A DNA stretch of 64,000 nucleotides from Paramacrobiotus metropolitanus (GCF_019649055.1 NW_026570323.1:124001-188000); one strand, 5' to 3'. Positions 1 through 8,380 are shown, counted from the stretch's first letter. The notes: a model not told the origin generated them from the letters alone. Translations and numbers: made by a program.

Positions 1-160
1 ACTGTGCTCTGCTTTCTTAAATTAAACTTTTCTTATGCACTAATAAGATTTTTGCTGGGACTGGGTTATGGCAACGAATAAACTGACCTGTTGTTGTTTT
101 GTTTCTCGGGATTCTTGCTGTTTGAAAAAAAAGGCTGAAATGCCATAATTCTTAACAGCT

Positions 161-469
161 TTAACTTGAAAGATTTGTGTTCAAGTTGAAGTTGTTGGGA
201 ATCATGTTGACAGCTTTGTTTAGAGGCGGCGGCGGCGGGGGTGTTTGGACACTCATCGGCAGGGCCGGTGAGTGACCAAACACCGATCCGTTACTGAATT
301 CGGCATCACCCATCATCAAGTCCAGGACATGTTTAGTGATTTCTTTGGATTGAGTCAGGTTAGTTTTTCGGGAAACATGATTGCATATCTCCAGAACATT
401 GAATGTTAGTAGTACCGAGATCATAAGACCCCAGAAGATAAGTGTTGCTATTTTTTGAAGTCTATCCAT
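161..469 (-). CDS. small single-pass membrane protein of the Polinton element
   Basis: A 102-aa ORF with an ATG at 467-469. Residues about 8-28 form one hydrophobic segment (IATLIFWGLMISVLLTFNV), and a run of six prolines (TPPPPPPL) lies near residue 80. The start overlaps the end of the protease gene by 8 bases, so it belongs to the same packed gene train. I recognise no family. Small membrane proteins are common next to capsid genes in Polintons, and a virion-envelope or vertex role would be a guess. It is the last minus-strand gene before the window edge. Confidence 0.65.
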   Translation of the reverse strand: MDRLQKIATLIFWGLMISVLLTFNVLEICNHVSRKTNLTQSKEITKHVLDLMMGDAEFSNGSVFGHSPALPMSVQTPPPPPPLNKAVNMIPNNFNLNTNLSS

Positions 470-962
470 TCTTTATGGGTTGTCTTATGAAATTGTCGTC
501 GCGTAGGGCAGTGTGAAGGTTAAAGTACTTGTTTACAAATTTTCGTACAAATTTGTCATTCACGCCTTTATGCTTGGTCAAGGCGGACATAATATCTTCA
601 TAAGAATAACCTCGACAACGAAGAAGTACGTAAAACATACAGTACTGGCCGCAAACGGTAGAATCAATGTTCTGTCGCATCGTATTTGACATGATAATGT
701 AGTCTTTAGCTACCCGGTCTTTTATATATGGGGAATACTCTGCTGGGTTTCGTCCAAACGAGTCGAATGCTTCCACTGTGCCGGGTTTAGTACAGTAAAA
801 CGCGACCCAGTGTTCTCCCGAAGCACTGCTAGGTTGCGTATTCACGATGTAGGCACCCGGAAATTCTTTATCAGGAATTTTATCACAAGGAAAGACCCCA
901 ACAAAAATATCACGAACTACTGGATCCCTTCTCAGGGCAATGTCAATTTCTGTACTGTTCAT
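462..962 (-). CDS. adenain-like cysteine protease (virion maturation protease)
   Basis: A 166-aa ORF of the adenovirus-protease/Ulp1 (C5) family. Polinton proteases of this type cleave capsid precursors during virion maturation. The catalytic set is complete and correctly spaced: H51 in GEHWVAFYC, D67 in AFDSFG, the oxyanion Q97, and C104 seven residues later in STVCGQYC. The ATG at 962 overlaps the stop codon of the major capsid gene as ATGA (959-962), which suggests coupled translation from a shared transcript. The ORF length is slightly shorter than adenain (about 200 aa). Nothing in it looks broken, unlike some neighbours. Confidence 0.93.
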   Translation of the reverse strand: MNSTEIDIALRRDPVVRDIFVGVFPCDKIPDKEFPGAYIVNTQPSSASGEHWVAFYCTKPGTVEAFDSFGRNPAEYSPYIKDRVAKDYIIMSNTMRQNIDSTVCGQYCMFYVLLRCRGYSYEDIMSALTKHKGVNDKFVRKFVNKYFNLHTALRDDNFIRQPIKNG

Positions 963-2305
963 GGAGCAAAATCAAACAAAACTTGTCTGTTGTTGTTTAT
1001 TTCGATAACGTTGTCAAAGACTAACATTGCAATACACACTACTCCCTCCTTTAAAGCTTTGGCAAACTTAAAATTAATGTTAAGATTGCCTTGCCTAATT
1101 AGAGAAAGAGCCCCGCGGCCAGTATGTCCACGAGTAAAGTCAAAACCGTAAATACAAAAGCCACCAGAATTAAACTCCGAACGATCAAATGGCAGCTCAC
1201 CAGGACCTTCACCTAAACGCTCCAGGGTGTCCAAAAGTCCTTCGTAGGCCTCGGCTGTGGCTCCGTTTTCATAATCCAAATTGTATCCTCGAGTGGGAAA
1301 CAACTGGCCGTCAATCTCGGCATGGACATATGACAGACTAAAATGATCGAAGTTAAAGGGAGTCGACTTGTATTCCCCAGCAAAAGAACGACTGGGTGAT
1401 AAGGCTAGGAACATAACCTTTGGAAGCTGTCCAATCACGATATTTGCCCACACGTGTTGTTGCTGACCAGATATCAGAGTACACTGTCGCATCGCAACGC
1501 GCTCAACGTGATATTTTGCATTATGACCAACTAGTTGTTTCGTCATTGCAGCAAGATAATCTGGAGCTGGTTCGTATTTGCGTATACGCAATCGGGGATT
1601 CCGAATCGCTACAACTTTAGGCGCTGCTAGGTCGCTATCCGCAATAAACGCTAGATTTTTCCGATTACGGATCAGTTTGATGCTTAGCTCTACTCCTGGT
1701 ATAAGCGGGCGATCCTGCTGAAACAAGTCGCAGTGGAGCTTGCCTGACAGCTGAAGTGGCTTTAATGTTTGTAACCACTTTCGCCTTTTTTCACCGCCTT
1801 CACTATGGAAAGATGATTTTCCGTCTACTTTCTCTGTAAAAATCGGATCTTTGGCCATTTCAGTGTCCATAGCAAACCCACCCAGACTAAGCTGTGTTAG
1901 CTGTGCTTGTTTTGTGTAACCCAAAAGGCTCTCCATATAAGCGCGAATGTGATACATTGAGGTACTGTCCGATACACTGCGACCACCTAGAGTAACACTA
2001 ACTTGCTTAAAAAGACTGTGTACAATGTTGTTAATAGGGGCCAAACAGTCGCTATCCGTTGGTATGGTTCCAGCTGCATTAGTAACGTGAAGATCACACA
2101 TAAATCGAATATCGGCTAAGCTAACCAATTCCGACTGACACGGAGCTACAGTAAATGAAAAATCATTGGATTCGTCGGTTGTGGCTTGTGAGGGCCCCAA
2201 ATAATAATCTCTGGTATTCCATCGCTCCGTTAGTGTTGAAGGTAAGTAGAATAAGTGACTCTCTAATAACATTGATGGCTCTGAGCCGTTTTCTATAAGT
2301 GCCAT
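959..2305 (-). CDS. Polinton major capsid protein (double jelly-roll, hexon-like)
   Basis: A 448-aa intact ORF starting at the ATG at 2303-2305. The opening segment (LFYLPSTLTERWNTRDY, the FSFTVAPCQSELVSLADI strand region and LAPINNIVHSLFKQVSVTL) and the C-terminal RGALSLIRQGNLNINFKF stretch match the Polinton capsid family, which in nematodes is often annotated as F54H12.2-like protein. Family members adopt two jelly-roll folds and form trimeric hexon-like capsomers. It lies just downstream of the pVI-like gene (2 bases after that stop) and upstream of the protease, the usual capsid-module order. The intact 448 codons argue that this copy is young or was recently under selection. Confidence 0.9.
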   Translation of the reverse strand: MALIENGSEPSMLLESHLFYLPSTLTERWNTRDYYLGPSQATTDESNDFSFTVAPCQSELVSLADIRFMCDLHVTNAAGTIPTDSDCLAPINNIVHSLFKQVSVTLGGRSVSDSTSMYHIRAYMESLLGYTKQAQLTQLSLGGFAMDTEMAKDPIFTEKVDGKSSFHSEGGEKRRKWLQTLKPLQLSGKLHCDLFQQDRPLIPGVELSIKLIRNRKNLAFIADSDLAAPKVVAIRNPRLRIRKYEPAPDYLAAMTKQLVGHNAKYHVERVAMRQCTLISGQQQHVWANIVIGQLPKVMFLALSPSRSFAGEYKSTPFNFDHFSLSYVHAEIDGQLFPTRGYNLDYENGATAEAYEGLLDTLERLGEGPGELPFDRSEFNSGGFCIYGFDFTRGHTGRGALSLIRQGNLNINFKFAKALKEGVVCIAMLVFDNVIEINNNRQVLFDFAP

Positions 2306-2307
2306 TG

Positions 2308-2679
2308 CTACAGTTTGTCTTTTATTGCGTCAATTGCTCGTTGCTTCTTACTAATGCTGACTATTTTTTTCTTTCGTCCCTTAATGCCTGAGCCGCTTTG
2401 CTGACGTATTTTTTCACTGACGTGCTCGACAGCTTTATCGATGGCTGACTCTACCGCTTTCGAGGCAAATGTCTTCATGTGTGGTTGGGCGGTAGCAATC
2501 ATGTTGTTGATGTGAGGGGCTGCCTTACTAAACAACCCCCGCGCAAATCCTATGATGCGACCCCAAAAGCTGCCACCCGTCATTGGAGCACCGCAATAAA
2601 CGGGCATTCCGTAACCGTGCTGACGATTGAATATTTGAATGTAGCGAGATTCATCGAATTTAAGTTCCTGGAGTACCAT
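2308..2679 (-). CDS. pVI-like minor core/membrane-active protein
   Basis: A 123-aa ORF between the minor and major capsid genes. Residues about 20-55 contain GMPVYCGAPMTGGSFWGRI followed by an amphipathic helix (GFARGLFSKAAPHINNMI), and the C-terminus is strongly basic (GRKKKIVSISKKQRA). A glycine-rich protease-site-like segment followed by an amphipathic helix is the signature of adenovirus pVI-like proteins in adintoviruses and Polintons, which disrupt membranes or link core to capsid. Position next to the capsid gene supports this. Sequence similarity across this family is weak, so the assignment rests on layout and composition. Confidence 0.65.
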   Translation of the reverse strand: MVLQELKFDESRYIQIFNRQHGYGMPVYCGAPMTGGSFWGRIIGFARGLFSKAAPHINNMIATAQPHMKTFASKAVESAIDKAVEHVSEKIRQQSGSGIKGRKKKIVSISKKQRAIDAIKDKL

Positions 2680-2681
2680 TT

Positions 2682-3424
2682 TTAGTGTTTTTTTGGTCGG
2701 AAGTGTAGTTTGATTACTGCGATACCTGGGTGGAAGAGCACTTCATTACCTAAATCATCGCATACTTTAATTTCAATTGTTTGGAACGTATGACGGGCTA
2801 TAGGTACGTAGTGAGGGCTTTCAAAACGAATGCACGTATCTTCAAACGAGCTGGCTTGCGTTGATATCGTGCGCAGCAAAGGAACCATAGCATACCCCAC
2901 TAGACCGTATTCAATGATGTCACAGTAGATGTGTACAATGCGATTATGTTTTCCCGGGTGGAGGATATAAGTAGGGCTATCACTACCCGTATAACTGTAG
3001 TCTTGCAGTAAACCTAAAGCACGGGTATACTCGGCACCGTGGAACGTCAGCGTGGTGTCTGGTCTGATACTTAGTTCAGAGGAGTTGCCACTGACCACGA
3101 TATGCCCATATAAAACTGGTTCATCATCCGTTGCGCCATCACGCAAAAGCACATTAACAGCGTGTATTAACCGGTTTTCGTCTGGATATGCTTTTTCACC
3201 TAAAAAACGGGTCTCCCGAGTGGGATAATTTGTTCGCGCAATACCAACCACTAAGCCGCTATTAAATTTCAACTGCTTAGGAGGAAGTATTAATTCTGAT
3301 AACGCAACTTCCCAGTACCATCCAGATCCACTGCCCTGGCTAATAAAGTTGTGAAATGTCCGGGACAGTTTTTTGGATACAAATCACGAGACGCCGAAGA
3401 TGGCAACGTCAAGTAAAAACTCAT
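2682..3424 (-). pseudogene. penton-like minor capsid protein, broken by a frameshift
   Basis: The gene starts at the ATG at 3422-3424, overlapping the integrase stop as ATGA. The first 44 codons (MSFYLTLPSSAS at the N-terminus, typical of Polinton minor capsid proteins) run into a TAA at 3290-3292. The rest of the protein, about 196 codons from 3272 to 2682, continues in another frame with no break to its stop. The two frames overlap around 3290-3330, so a single small indel near 3315-3325 explains the break. The C-terminal part has the strand-rich composition of the single jelly-roll penton family (for example HNRIVHIYCDIIEYGLVG). The break could be real decay or an assembly error. Confidence 0.8.
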
Positions 3425-4890
3425 TTTAATTCGTTTGCGTTTTCCCAAGAGTCATACGCGGGACCGTAGCCATACCAACGTATCAGATATTGTTTTTTAC
3501 CCTTGTGTGTGCGCTCCCTTAATATCCTAGAAATGCGATGGTATGGCCTTTTAGTCATTATAAATTTTGACAGTTCAGAAGCATAAAAATGTCCGTCGAT
3601 CGCTTCACCAGCTAGATCTTCGATAGCATACAAAAACTGGCTTTTATGTTTTAAAACTTTGACTACTTTAAAAATCTCTTCCGTGTAATTTGTTTCGTAA
3701 CCTTTTTCGAACGTGTTTTTTCTTCTGGCAATTCGCACATGGTCGCCAATTGCAAACGCGGGTCCCTTTGATGTCTTTTGTTCGCTAAGCATACGTTCAA
3801 GGATAGAGTTGCTTTCGTTTACTCCAACGTTTTCTGGAGCATAACCGGTGGAAGAATGCACAGTGCTATTGTACCCTTGCATTATCTGTGGTAAAACGTC
3901 TATGTATCGGTACGTGTTTTTTTCGGTCATATATACGTACATACGGTTTTTAATGGTACGGTTGAGTCGGTCGACCATTGCGCATTTCACATCATCGTTT
4001 CGTGTAGTAAAAAAGGTCACATCACATTCTTCAAAAAACGCCCTCATTTCTCTTCCAACAAACTCTTTGCCGTTATCGCTTTGACACCGCAGTGGCGGAC
4101 CGCATTGTTTGTAAATTCTGCTGAGCGCTGCTGCAATATCTGGCGGCTTTTTTGACTTTACGGGCTCCGCCCAACCATATCTGGAGAAACAATCAACGCA
4201 CGTCAGCACATAATTAAAACCATCGTTTTCTTTACGAAACTTTTGCATATCCATCAAGTCAATTTGGTGTTGGTCTCCTACATTTACTGATATAATTTTT
4301 CTTCTTTTAAACTTTGAGCGGTATGGTTTATGTTGTGTATACGCATCCTTAGACTGTAAGTATTGTTCAACTTGCTGACGTGTATAATTATGTTTTTGAG
4401 CTTCTTTAAACAGACTCTCAACTCCTCCAAGGCTACCGGGGTTCCCGGCATCTAAGTAAATTTCATCTAGTGTAACCATTTTATGCAGAGTTAACCACCC
4501 GCCTGTTTGTGTTGTACGCTGTTTTTTACGTGGTGGTCCGTAGAACTTTGATGGTGCCCTAGCGATTTTCCGCCTATATGTGTTGGTTTCTTGTTCTTCA
4601 TCCGTTTTGCTACTTAATTGGACATTGTTATTCGTTTTTACAGACTGTGGTTTGTACGTTATGACTTTTCTTTGAGCTGTTTCAATTGGCAGGGGTGCCG
4701 TCGGACCAGTAAGAGCCGGAACAGGCAAGGCTCCTTCAACAGGCAGCTGCGTAGTCGACGGTACCAGTGCAGCTTCATCGCGAGCTTTACGGCGCACTCC
4801 GGATTTATTTGGAGCCAACGCATTGTCTAAAACCCGTACGCTGGAGGAAGGTCCCTCGATAGCTAGTCGCGTACCGGCATACGGTAAAGC
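3421..4890 (-). CDS. retroviral-type (rve) integrase with C-terminal chromodomain
   Basis: The integrase frame is open from 4890 to the TGA at 3421. The first ATG is at 4477-4479, giving 352 aa that begin MVTLDEIYLDAGNPG, the usual Polinton integrase start. The 137 codons upstream are open but lack an ATG, are rich in Pro/Lys/Gln, and share frame with the preceding ORF. In the 352-aa numbering, catalytic D74 (QIDLMDMQ) and D135 (CQSDNGKEF) are present, but the third acidic residue, normally Glu, is D170 (AMVDRLNRTIK). A chromodomain (YHRISRILRERTHKGKKQYL and YGPAYDSWEN) ends the protein and would direct integration to marked chromatin. The stop overlaps the minor capsid ATG. The Glu-to-Asp change usually weakens DDE integrases. 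Confidence 0.92.
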   Translation of the reverse strand, partial: ALPYAGTRLAIEGPSSSVRVLDNALAPNKSGVRRKARDEAALVPSTTQLPVEGALPVPALTGPTAPLPIETAQRKVITYKPQSVKTNNNVQLSSKTDEEQETNTYRRKIARAPSKFYGPPRKKQRTTQTGGWLTLHKMVTLDEIYLDAGNPGSLGGVESLFKEAQKHNYTRQQVEQYLQSKDAYTQHKPYRSKFKRRKIISVNVGDQHQIDLMDMQKFRKENDGFNYVLTCVDCFSRYGWAEPVKSKKPPDIAAALSRIYKQCGPPLRCQSDNGKEFVGREMRAFFEECDVTFFTTRNDDVKCAMVDRLNRTIKNRMYVYMTEKNTYRYIDVLPQIMQGYNSTVHSSTGYAPENVGVNESNSILERMLSEQKTSKGPAFAIGDHVRIARRKNTFEKGYETNYTEEIFKVVKVLKHKSQFLYAIEDLAGEAIDGHFYASELSKFIMTKRPYHRISRILRERTHKGKKQYLIRWYGYGPAYDSWENANELK

Positions 4891-5691
4891 TCAATTTTTA
4901 CGTGTACTTCGTCGCAGTGAAACTTTATCCGGTTGATAATTAAGTGCCTTTGCGTTTATATTGGACGGCAGTGCTGGATTATCATAGGAGTCGTAATCCA
5001 GAACACCGTCAGGTGGGAACTCAACAATGGGAGGTTCTTGCGGTGCATTTTGTATGCTTGGGGGCGTCGGTGCAAACTCTACAGTGGGTGCTTGGTTCTT
5101 CTTCTGTATGCTATTACGGGAGGTTTTTGGAACGCCTCGCTTTTTAGTTATTGATGGAACCTTGGGCGATTTGTACACGTGTTTGACTAGAGTTTTCGAA
5201 GGGGTTGCAACATAGTGGACAACGGGTTCGCTTGGAACTGGTGTAGGAACATAGTGCACAATTGGGTGTGCGGGAACTTGCACGTAATGCATCAACGGCT
5301 CGGACTGTACATACTCAATTTGCGGTGACGCATTTGCTTGAGTTTGCTGGTCATTTGTTGCTGTACTAACCTGAATTCCGCGGGTCTCAAGCAAAGGCCT
5401 GGTTTGAAAAAATGCATCTTGCATTAGTGGCTTTGCCTCAACATATTTAGACACGGCTGTAGGCTTGTGAAAAAATTCTGATGGCAAGGTCTTATTTTCT
5501 GTATCATAGCTCGGTGTCTAGCTAACCGGCATGCGCGTAACCGGACGTTGATTTTCTAAAGCAGCTCGCACCATTAGTTGCTGATTCATGTTATCGCTTA
5601 TTTCTTGGGCCCTTTTCCAAGTAGATGTGGGACCTGACCTATTTTTGCCAGTCGAGAATTCCGATTCCGGTACTAACACGTAAGTCTTCAT
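4891..5691 (-). pseudogene. proline-rich Polinton ORF with an in-frame TAG
   Basis: An ATG at 5689-5691 overlaps the stop of the pX-like gene as ATGA. The frame reads 57 codons to a TAG at 5518-5520, then stays open for another 208 codons to a TGA at 4891-4893. The second part has no ATG near its start. It holds an imperfect repeat built around HYV (PLMHYVQVP, PIVHYVPTP, PVVHYVATP, TLVKHVYKS) and a basic tail (VSLRRSTRKN). I recognise no family. Since one frame runs from 5691 to 3421 with only two stops, the two parts were probably one protein, possibly even fused to the integrase extension. Readthrough instead of decay cannot be excluded. Confidence 0.6.
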
Positions 5692-6008
5692 TTTGTTAGA
5701 AAGGACGTTAAAAGAGTTCCCAAAACTGGCAGAAGCACTCCTAAAAATCCACCTTTTTGTTGTAGGAGCTTTTTCTTTTTTTCACGTGTTAAATTCCGAT
5801 CAGCTAGTCGCTTTATTTTTCCAACATGAGCACGTGCTTTTGCTAAATCTGTTTTACCCAATCCTTTTGGCTGCTTAATAAGGTTCAAGCAGGCTTCTTC
5901 AATTGCTGCAATCTGTTTAGTAGTAGAAAATTGAAAAAACGCTCTCTGCTGACTGGGAGTCATCAAACGTAAAGCGTCTATTAGCATGAGGATTTCTTCT
6001 GGCTTCAT
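5688..6008 (-). CDS. pX-like small basic protein with hydrophobic C-terminus
   Basis: A 106-aa ORF. A helical N-terminal part (MKPEEILMLIDALRLMTPSQ) is followed by a basic stretch (NLTREKKKKLLQQKG) and a C-terminal hydrophobic segment after paired glycines (GGFLGVLLPVLGTLLTSFL). A double-Gly site followed by FL.LLLP is recurrent in adintovirus/Polinton core proteins compared with adenovirus pX, where the maturation protease cuts near Gly-Gly. Both ends are ATGA overlaps: its start with the ATPase stop (6005-6008) and its stop with the proline-rich ORF start (5688-5691). The functional label is by analogy only. Confidence 0.6.
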   Translation of the reverse strand: MKPEEILMLIDALRLMTPSQQRAFFQFSTTKQIAAIEEACLNLIKQPKGLGKTDLAKARAHVGKIKRLADRNLTREKKKKLLQQKGGFLGVLLPVLGTLLTSFLTK

Positions 6009-6640
6009 TTTTCTACATAGATTCTTCTGTAGCCGAAAATATTCGACTGTAAGCGGGCCTTGTCAGGGGTTTCCGGACGTAAGTTAATCAATAAGTATCC
6101 AAACGGTTCCTTTATAGCCTTTTTATAAGCTTCTGGCAAGTGTGGCATGCCCAGCTGATGCGCTAGCGTTTTTATTTGCTGTGTGTCACGAACAGATTTA
6201 AATATGACCATATACTGCGAGTTGAGAGAAATATCACGCATGTTCTTTCCTTGCTTGAAAAGGTTTTGTGAGATGAAAACCACGGAAACATTTTTGTGGT
6301 GGACATCACGGGTAAATAACGCGGATGCTTTAGCAGCAGATGCGATTTCTTCCATTAAATCATCCAGAATTAGTAGCGTTGTATCACCTTTTCTGAAAAA
6401 GTTTTCTTCATTAATGATGGAATCGATGCCTTGCACAAGTTCAATAGATTCGTCAAATTTTGAAAAGGCTTCCTGCCACGTACCGTACGCGTAAACAATA
6501 CGAGTAGGGACGGGAACGAAGTTTTCTGAAATGTTTTTTATCAGTTGCAGCGTAAACGTTGATTTCCCCGACATCGTTGGTCCAGAAATGTAAATAGTGC
6601 TTGGAGTTTTAAACCGAAAATCAAAAGTCATTTTTTCCAT
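6005..6640 (-). CDS. FtsK/HerA-type genome-packaging ATPase
   Basis: From the ATG at 6638-6640 the protein is 211 aa. The open frame extends upstream to a GTG at 6700, but no other ATG occurs before a stop, and family members also start just before FDFRFKTP. Walker A is GPTMSGKST (residues 20-28) and Walker B is TLLILDDLM (residues 88-96). A downstream segment, VVFISQNLFKQG, matches the sensor region of A32-like ATPases. These enzymes pump DNA into preformed capsids. The stop overlaps the pX-like ATG (ATGA, 6005-6008). All motifs are intact. Confidence 0.93.
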   Translation of the reverse strand: MEKMTFDFRFKTPSTIYISGPTMSGKSTFTLQLIKNISENFVPVPTRIVYAYGTWQEAFSKFDESIELVQGIDSIINEENFFRKGDTTLLILDDLMEEIASAAKASALFTRDVHHKNVSVVFISQNLFKQGKNMRDISLNSQYMVIFKSVRDTQQIKTLAHQLGMPHLPEAYKKAIKEPFGYLLINLRPETPDKARLQSNIFGYRRIYVEK

Positions 6641-6744
6641 TTTTGAAATCTCCTTCAATTTTGCCTTGAGCCGATAGTTCAGCACACGTGTAAAATCCAC
6701 AGAAATTCTAAAAATTTTCCTTTGTTAAGTCTAAACTTTGTTGA

Positions 6745-7293
6745 TTATTGGTAGTTCTGTGTAATTAACTGCAAGAGACTTTTTATTGCTGCTGTAACTG
6801 CCTGAACTTGTGCAACGGATGTACAGCCTAAAAGAACGCAGTTACCTGTATGGAACACGTTAACTGTAGCTCCTAAATATTTCAGTTTAATCTGAACTGC
6901 TGGAAAAAGTTCAGGTTCAAAAAACGCTTTACTTACTTCCGGTAAGTTTCTGCTGTTATTGTACAAATTAACCAGATTGACTTTTGTACTATGACGGTAA
7001 GTGCTTACGATATTTGCTATGCCACATACCTTAATCTCTAAAGTAAAGTCGTGCAGAAACAACATCAGTTTATAAAAAAGGAGCAGTTGCTCCGCTTCTT
7101 CAACTGACTTACCGCCGTTTATGATAGCTTTACCGTTCGCAAACAGTTGGCAAAATGTGTTACCATTCAAGCGAAGGTTGACTGCGTTAAAGTTTTTCAT
7201 CTTTTTAGCATCATTTCCGAAAACAAGGGCGATCGCGTCCAAGTCGATCGTTCTGTCAAACCTGACGGACAAAATAACGTTGTGTATCTCCAT
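6745..7293 (-). CDS. TATA-binding-protein-like protein encoded by the Polinton element
   Basis: From the ATG at 7291-7293 the protein is 182 aa, the size of a bare TBP core. Two tandem repeats can be laid on TBP: repeat 1 has IDLDAIALVF, NFNAVNLRL and LFANGKAIINGGKSVEEAE; repeat 2 has DFTLEIKV, FFEPELFPAVQIKLKYLG and VNVFHTGNCVLLGCTSV. The four phenylalanines that kink DNA in TBP have counterparts at F35, F51, F130 and F147, with spacings of 16 and 17 residues. An upstream GTG/ATG start (7320-7326) is possible, but a TATA box at 7333-7340 places transcription start near 7308, favouring 7293. Host TBP capture or a virus-specific TBP are both possible. It could drive transcription of the element's own TATA-type promoters. 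Confidence 0.85.
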   Translation of the reverse strand: MEIHNVILSVRFDRTIDLDAIALVFGNDAKKMKNFNAVNLRLNGNTFCQLFANGKAIINGGKSVEEAEQLLLFYKLMLFLHDFTLEIKVCGIANIVSTYRHSTKVNLVNLYNNSRNLPEVSKAFFEPELFPAVQIKLKYLGATVNVFHTGNCVLLGCTSVAQVQAVTAAIKSLLQLITQNYQ

Positions 7294-7332
7294 GGCTGAA
7301 CACACTAATTGCGACAGCATGAGCACGAACTC

Positions 7333-7340
7333 TTTATATA
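7333..7340 (-). promoter_or_regulatory. TATA box of the TBP-like gene
   Basis: The minus strand reads TATATAAA here, about 40 bases before the ATG at 7293. At the usual 25-30 base distance transcription would begin near 7308-7312, leaving a short leader. Confidence 0.55.
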
Positions 7341-7517
7341 CGTTTCTTGCTCAGTCTGTCGCAAATAGTGACAATAGCCTTTCTTTTCTATGCTGTGTAA
7401 TCTTGTTTTGCTACCTAAAAGTCCCCCAAACAAAGCTTCAGATTATCATTAGTGGAAAAATTGTAAACATATTAATCAAAATACTGCATGATGTTACGCA
7501 AATCAAATGCCGTTAGC

Positions 7518-7976
7518 CTAGGTATCCATGGACACTCCCTCAGGACCCCAGAAGGTGTCTTGCACAATGCGAGCTATATCCAGAAATCCACGGTATGGAA
7601 TCTGTAAAGAGCGACCGGGTTGCGAAAAGCGGATCATTCGGCCATATTTAGGATGGATACTGAGAAGCAGATCCATACAAGCCGGTCCGGCAAGAGTGAC
7701 CTTTTCCGTAGACTTGCTTGTGATTGCCGTGTCCACCGCTGCTTGGATACTTCCGGCTTTCAGCTTATTCAGAAAGTCCAAAATTTCACTACATCCCAGA
7801 CGCACTCCTTTCCGGAACGCCTCCTCATGATCTTTGCATCCATCCGTTTCCTGATCAAAAGCAAGAACAAGACTGACCTTTTTCGTATTCCAGAACATAC
7901 TTACCACATTGTTGATCTTGTAGATGATGTGACCGTTTAGCTCTCCTAAAATTTCCAAAGTGCGTGCAAAATCCAT
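7518..7976 (-). CDS. unknown 152-aa Polinton protein
   Basis: An intact 152-aa ORF with an ATG at 7974-7976 and its own TATA box about 90 bases upstream. No signal peptide, membrane segment or motif I can name. It has a helical middle (HEEAFRKGVRLGCSEILDFL) and a C-terminal basic/hydrophobic part (GRMIRFSQPGRSLQIPYRGF). It sits at the divergent promoter opposite the BIR ORF and beside the TBP-like gene, so an early regulatory role is a reasonable guess but not shown. About 190 non-coding bases separate it from the TBP-like gene. Confidence 0.7.
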   Translation of the reverse strand: MDFARTLEILGELNGHIIYKINNVVSMFWNTKKVSLVLAFDQETDGCKDHEEAFRKGVRLGCSEILDFLNKLKAGSIQAAVDTAITSKSTEKVTLAGPACMDLLLSIHPKYGRMIRFSQPGRSLQIPYRGFLDIARIVQDTFWGPEGVSMDT

Positions 7977-8065
7977 TTTCCAAAATCAAAGGCAACTGAG
8001 AAGTATCGAACAATTTTTCTTACAAAAGGTAACAGCAAGTGACATTTCAAGTCTTAGCCGCTAGC

Positions 8066-8073
8066 CTTTTATA
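8066..8073 (-). promoter_or_regulatory. TATA box of the 152-aa gene
   Basis: The minus strand reads TATAAAAG about 90 bases upstream of the ATG at 7976, at a suitable distance for a start site near 8040. Confidence 0.6.
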
Positions 8074-8300
8074 TCCTAACGACTACGGCGATTGTGAAGT
8101 GTTGCATTGTGATTCGCCAAAAATTTGTTCAAAACTCCGCCTTTTTATGGAAGCAGTGGATTGTATTGGTCAGATTTTTTCCGACATAGGATTGTTGCGA
8201 TTGGCTATAAAATCAACAGTTATGCTCCGCTTTATTCCCCTGCAAGCCTTGTTGAGAGGTAAAAGGTGGAGACTTCGAAAGCTTCGCCCTTATTGATGAT

Positions 8301-8310
8301 CATATATAAA
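8301..8310 (+). promoter_or_regulatory. TATA box of the truncated BIR gene
   Basis: CATATATAAA lies about 70 bases before the ATG at 8381. With the minus-strand TATA box at 8066-8073 it makes a divergent promoter of about 240 bases. Confidence 0.6.
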
Positions 8311-8380
8311 CGATGATGGTCAGGCAAAACTTAGAAGCAGGCTTTTATTGAATCAGTTTCTTTGCCATCAAAAAGCAACA

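Noticed and set aside
810-1620. Plus-strand ORFs inside the protease and capsid genes
   Set aside because: They are shadows of well-supported minus-strand genes and resemble nothing.
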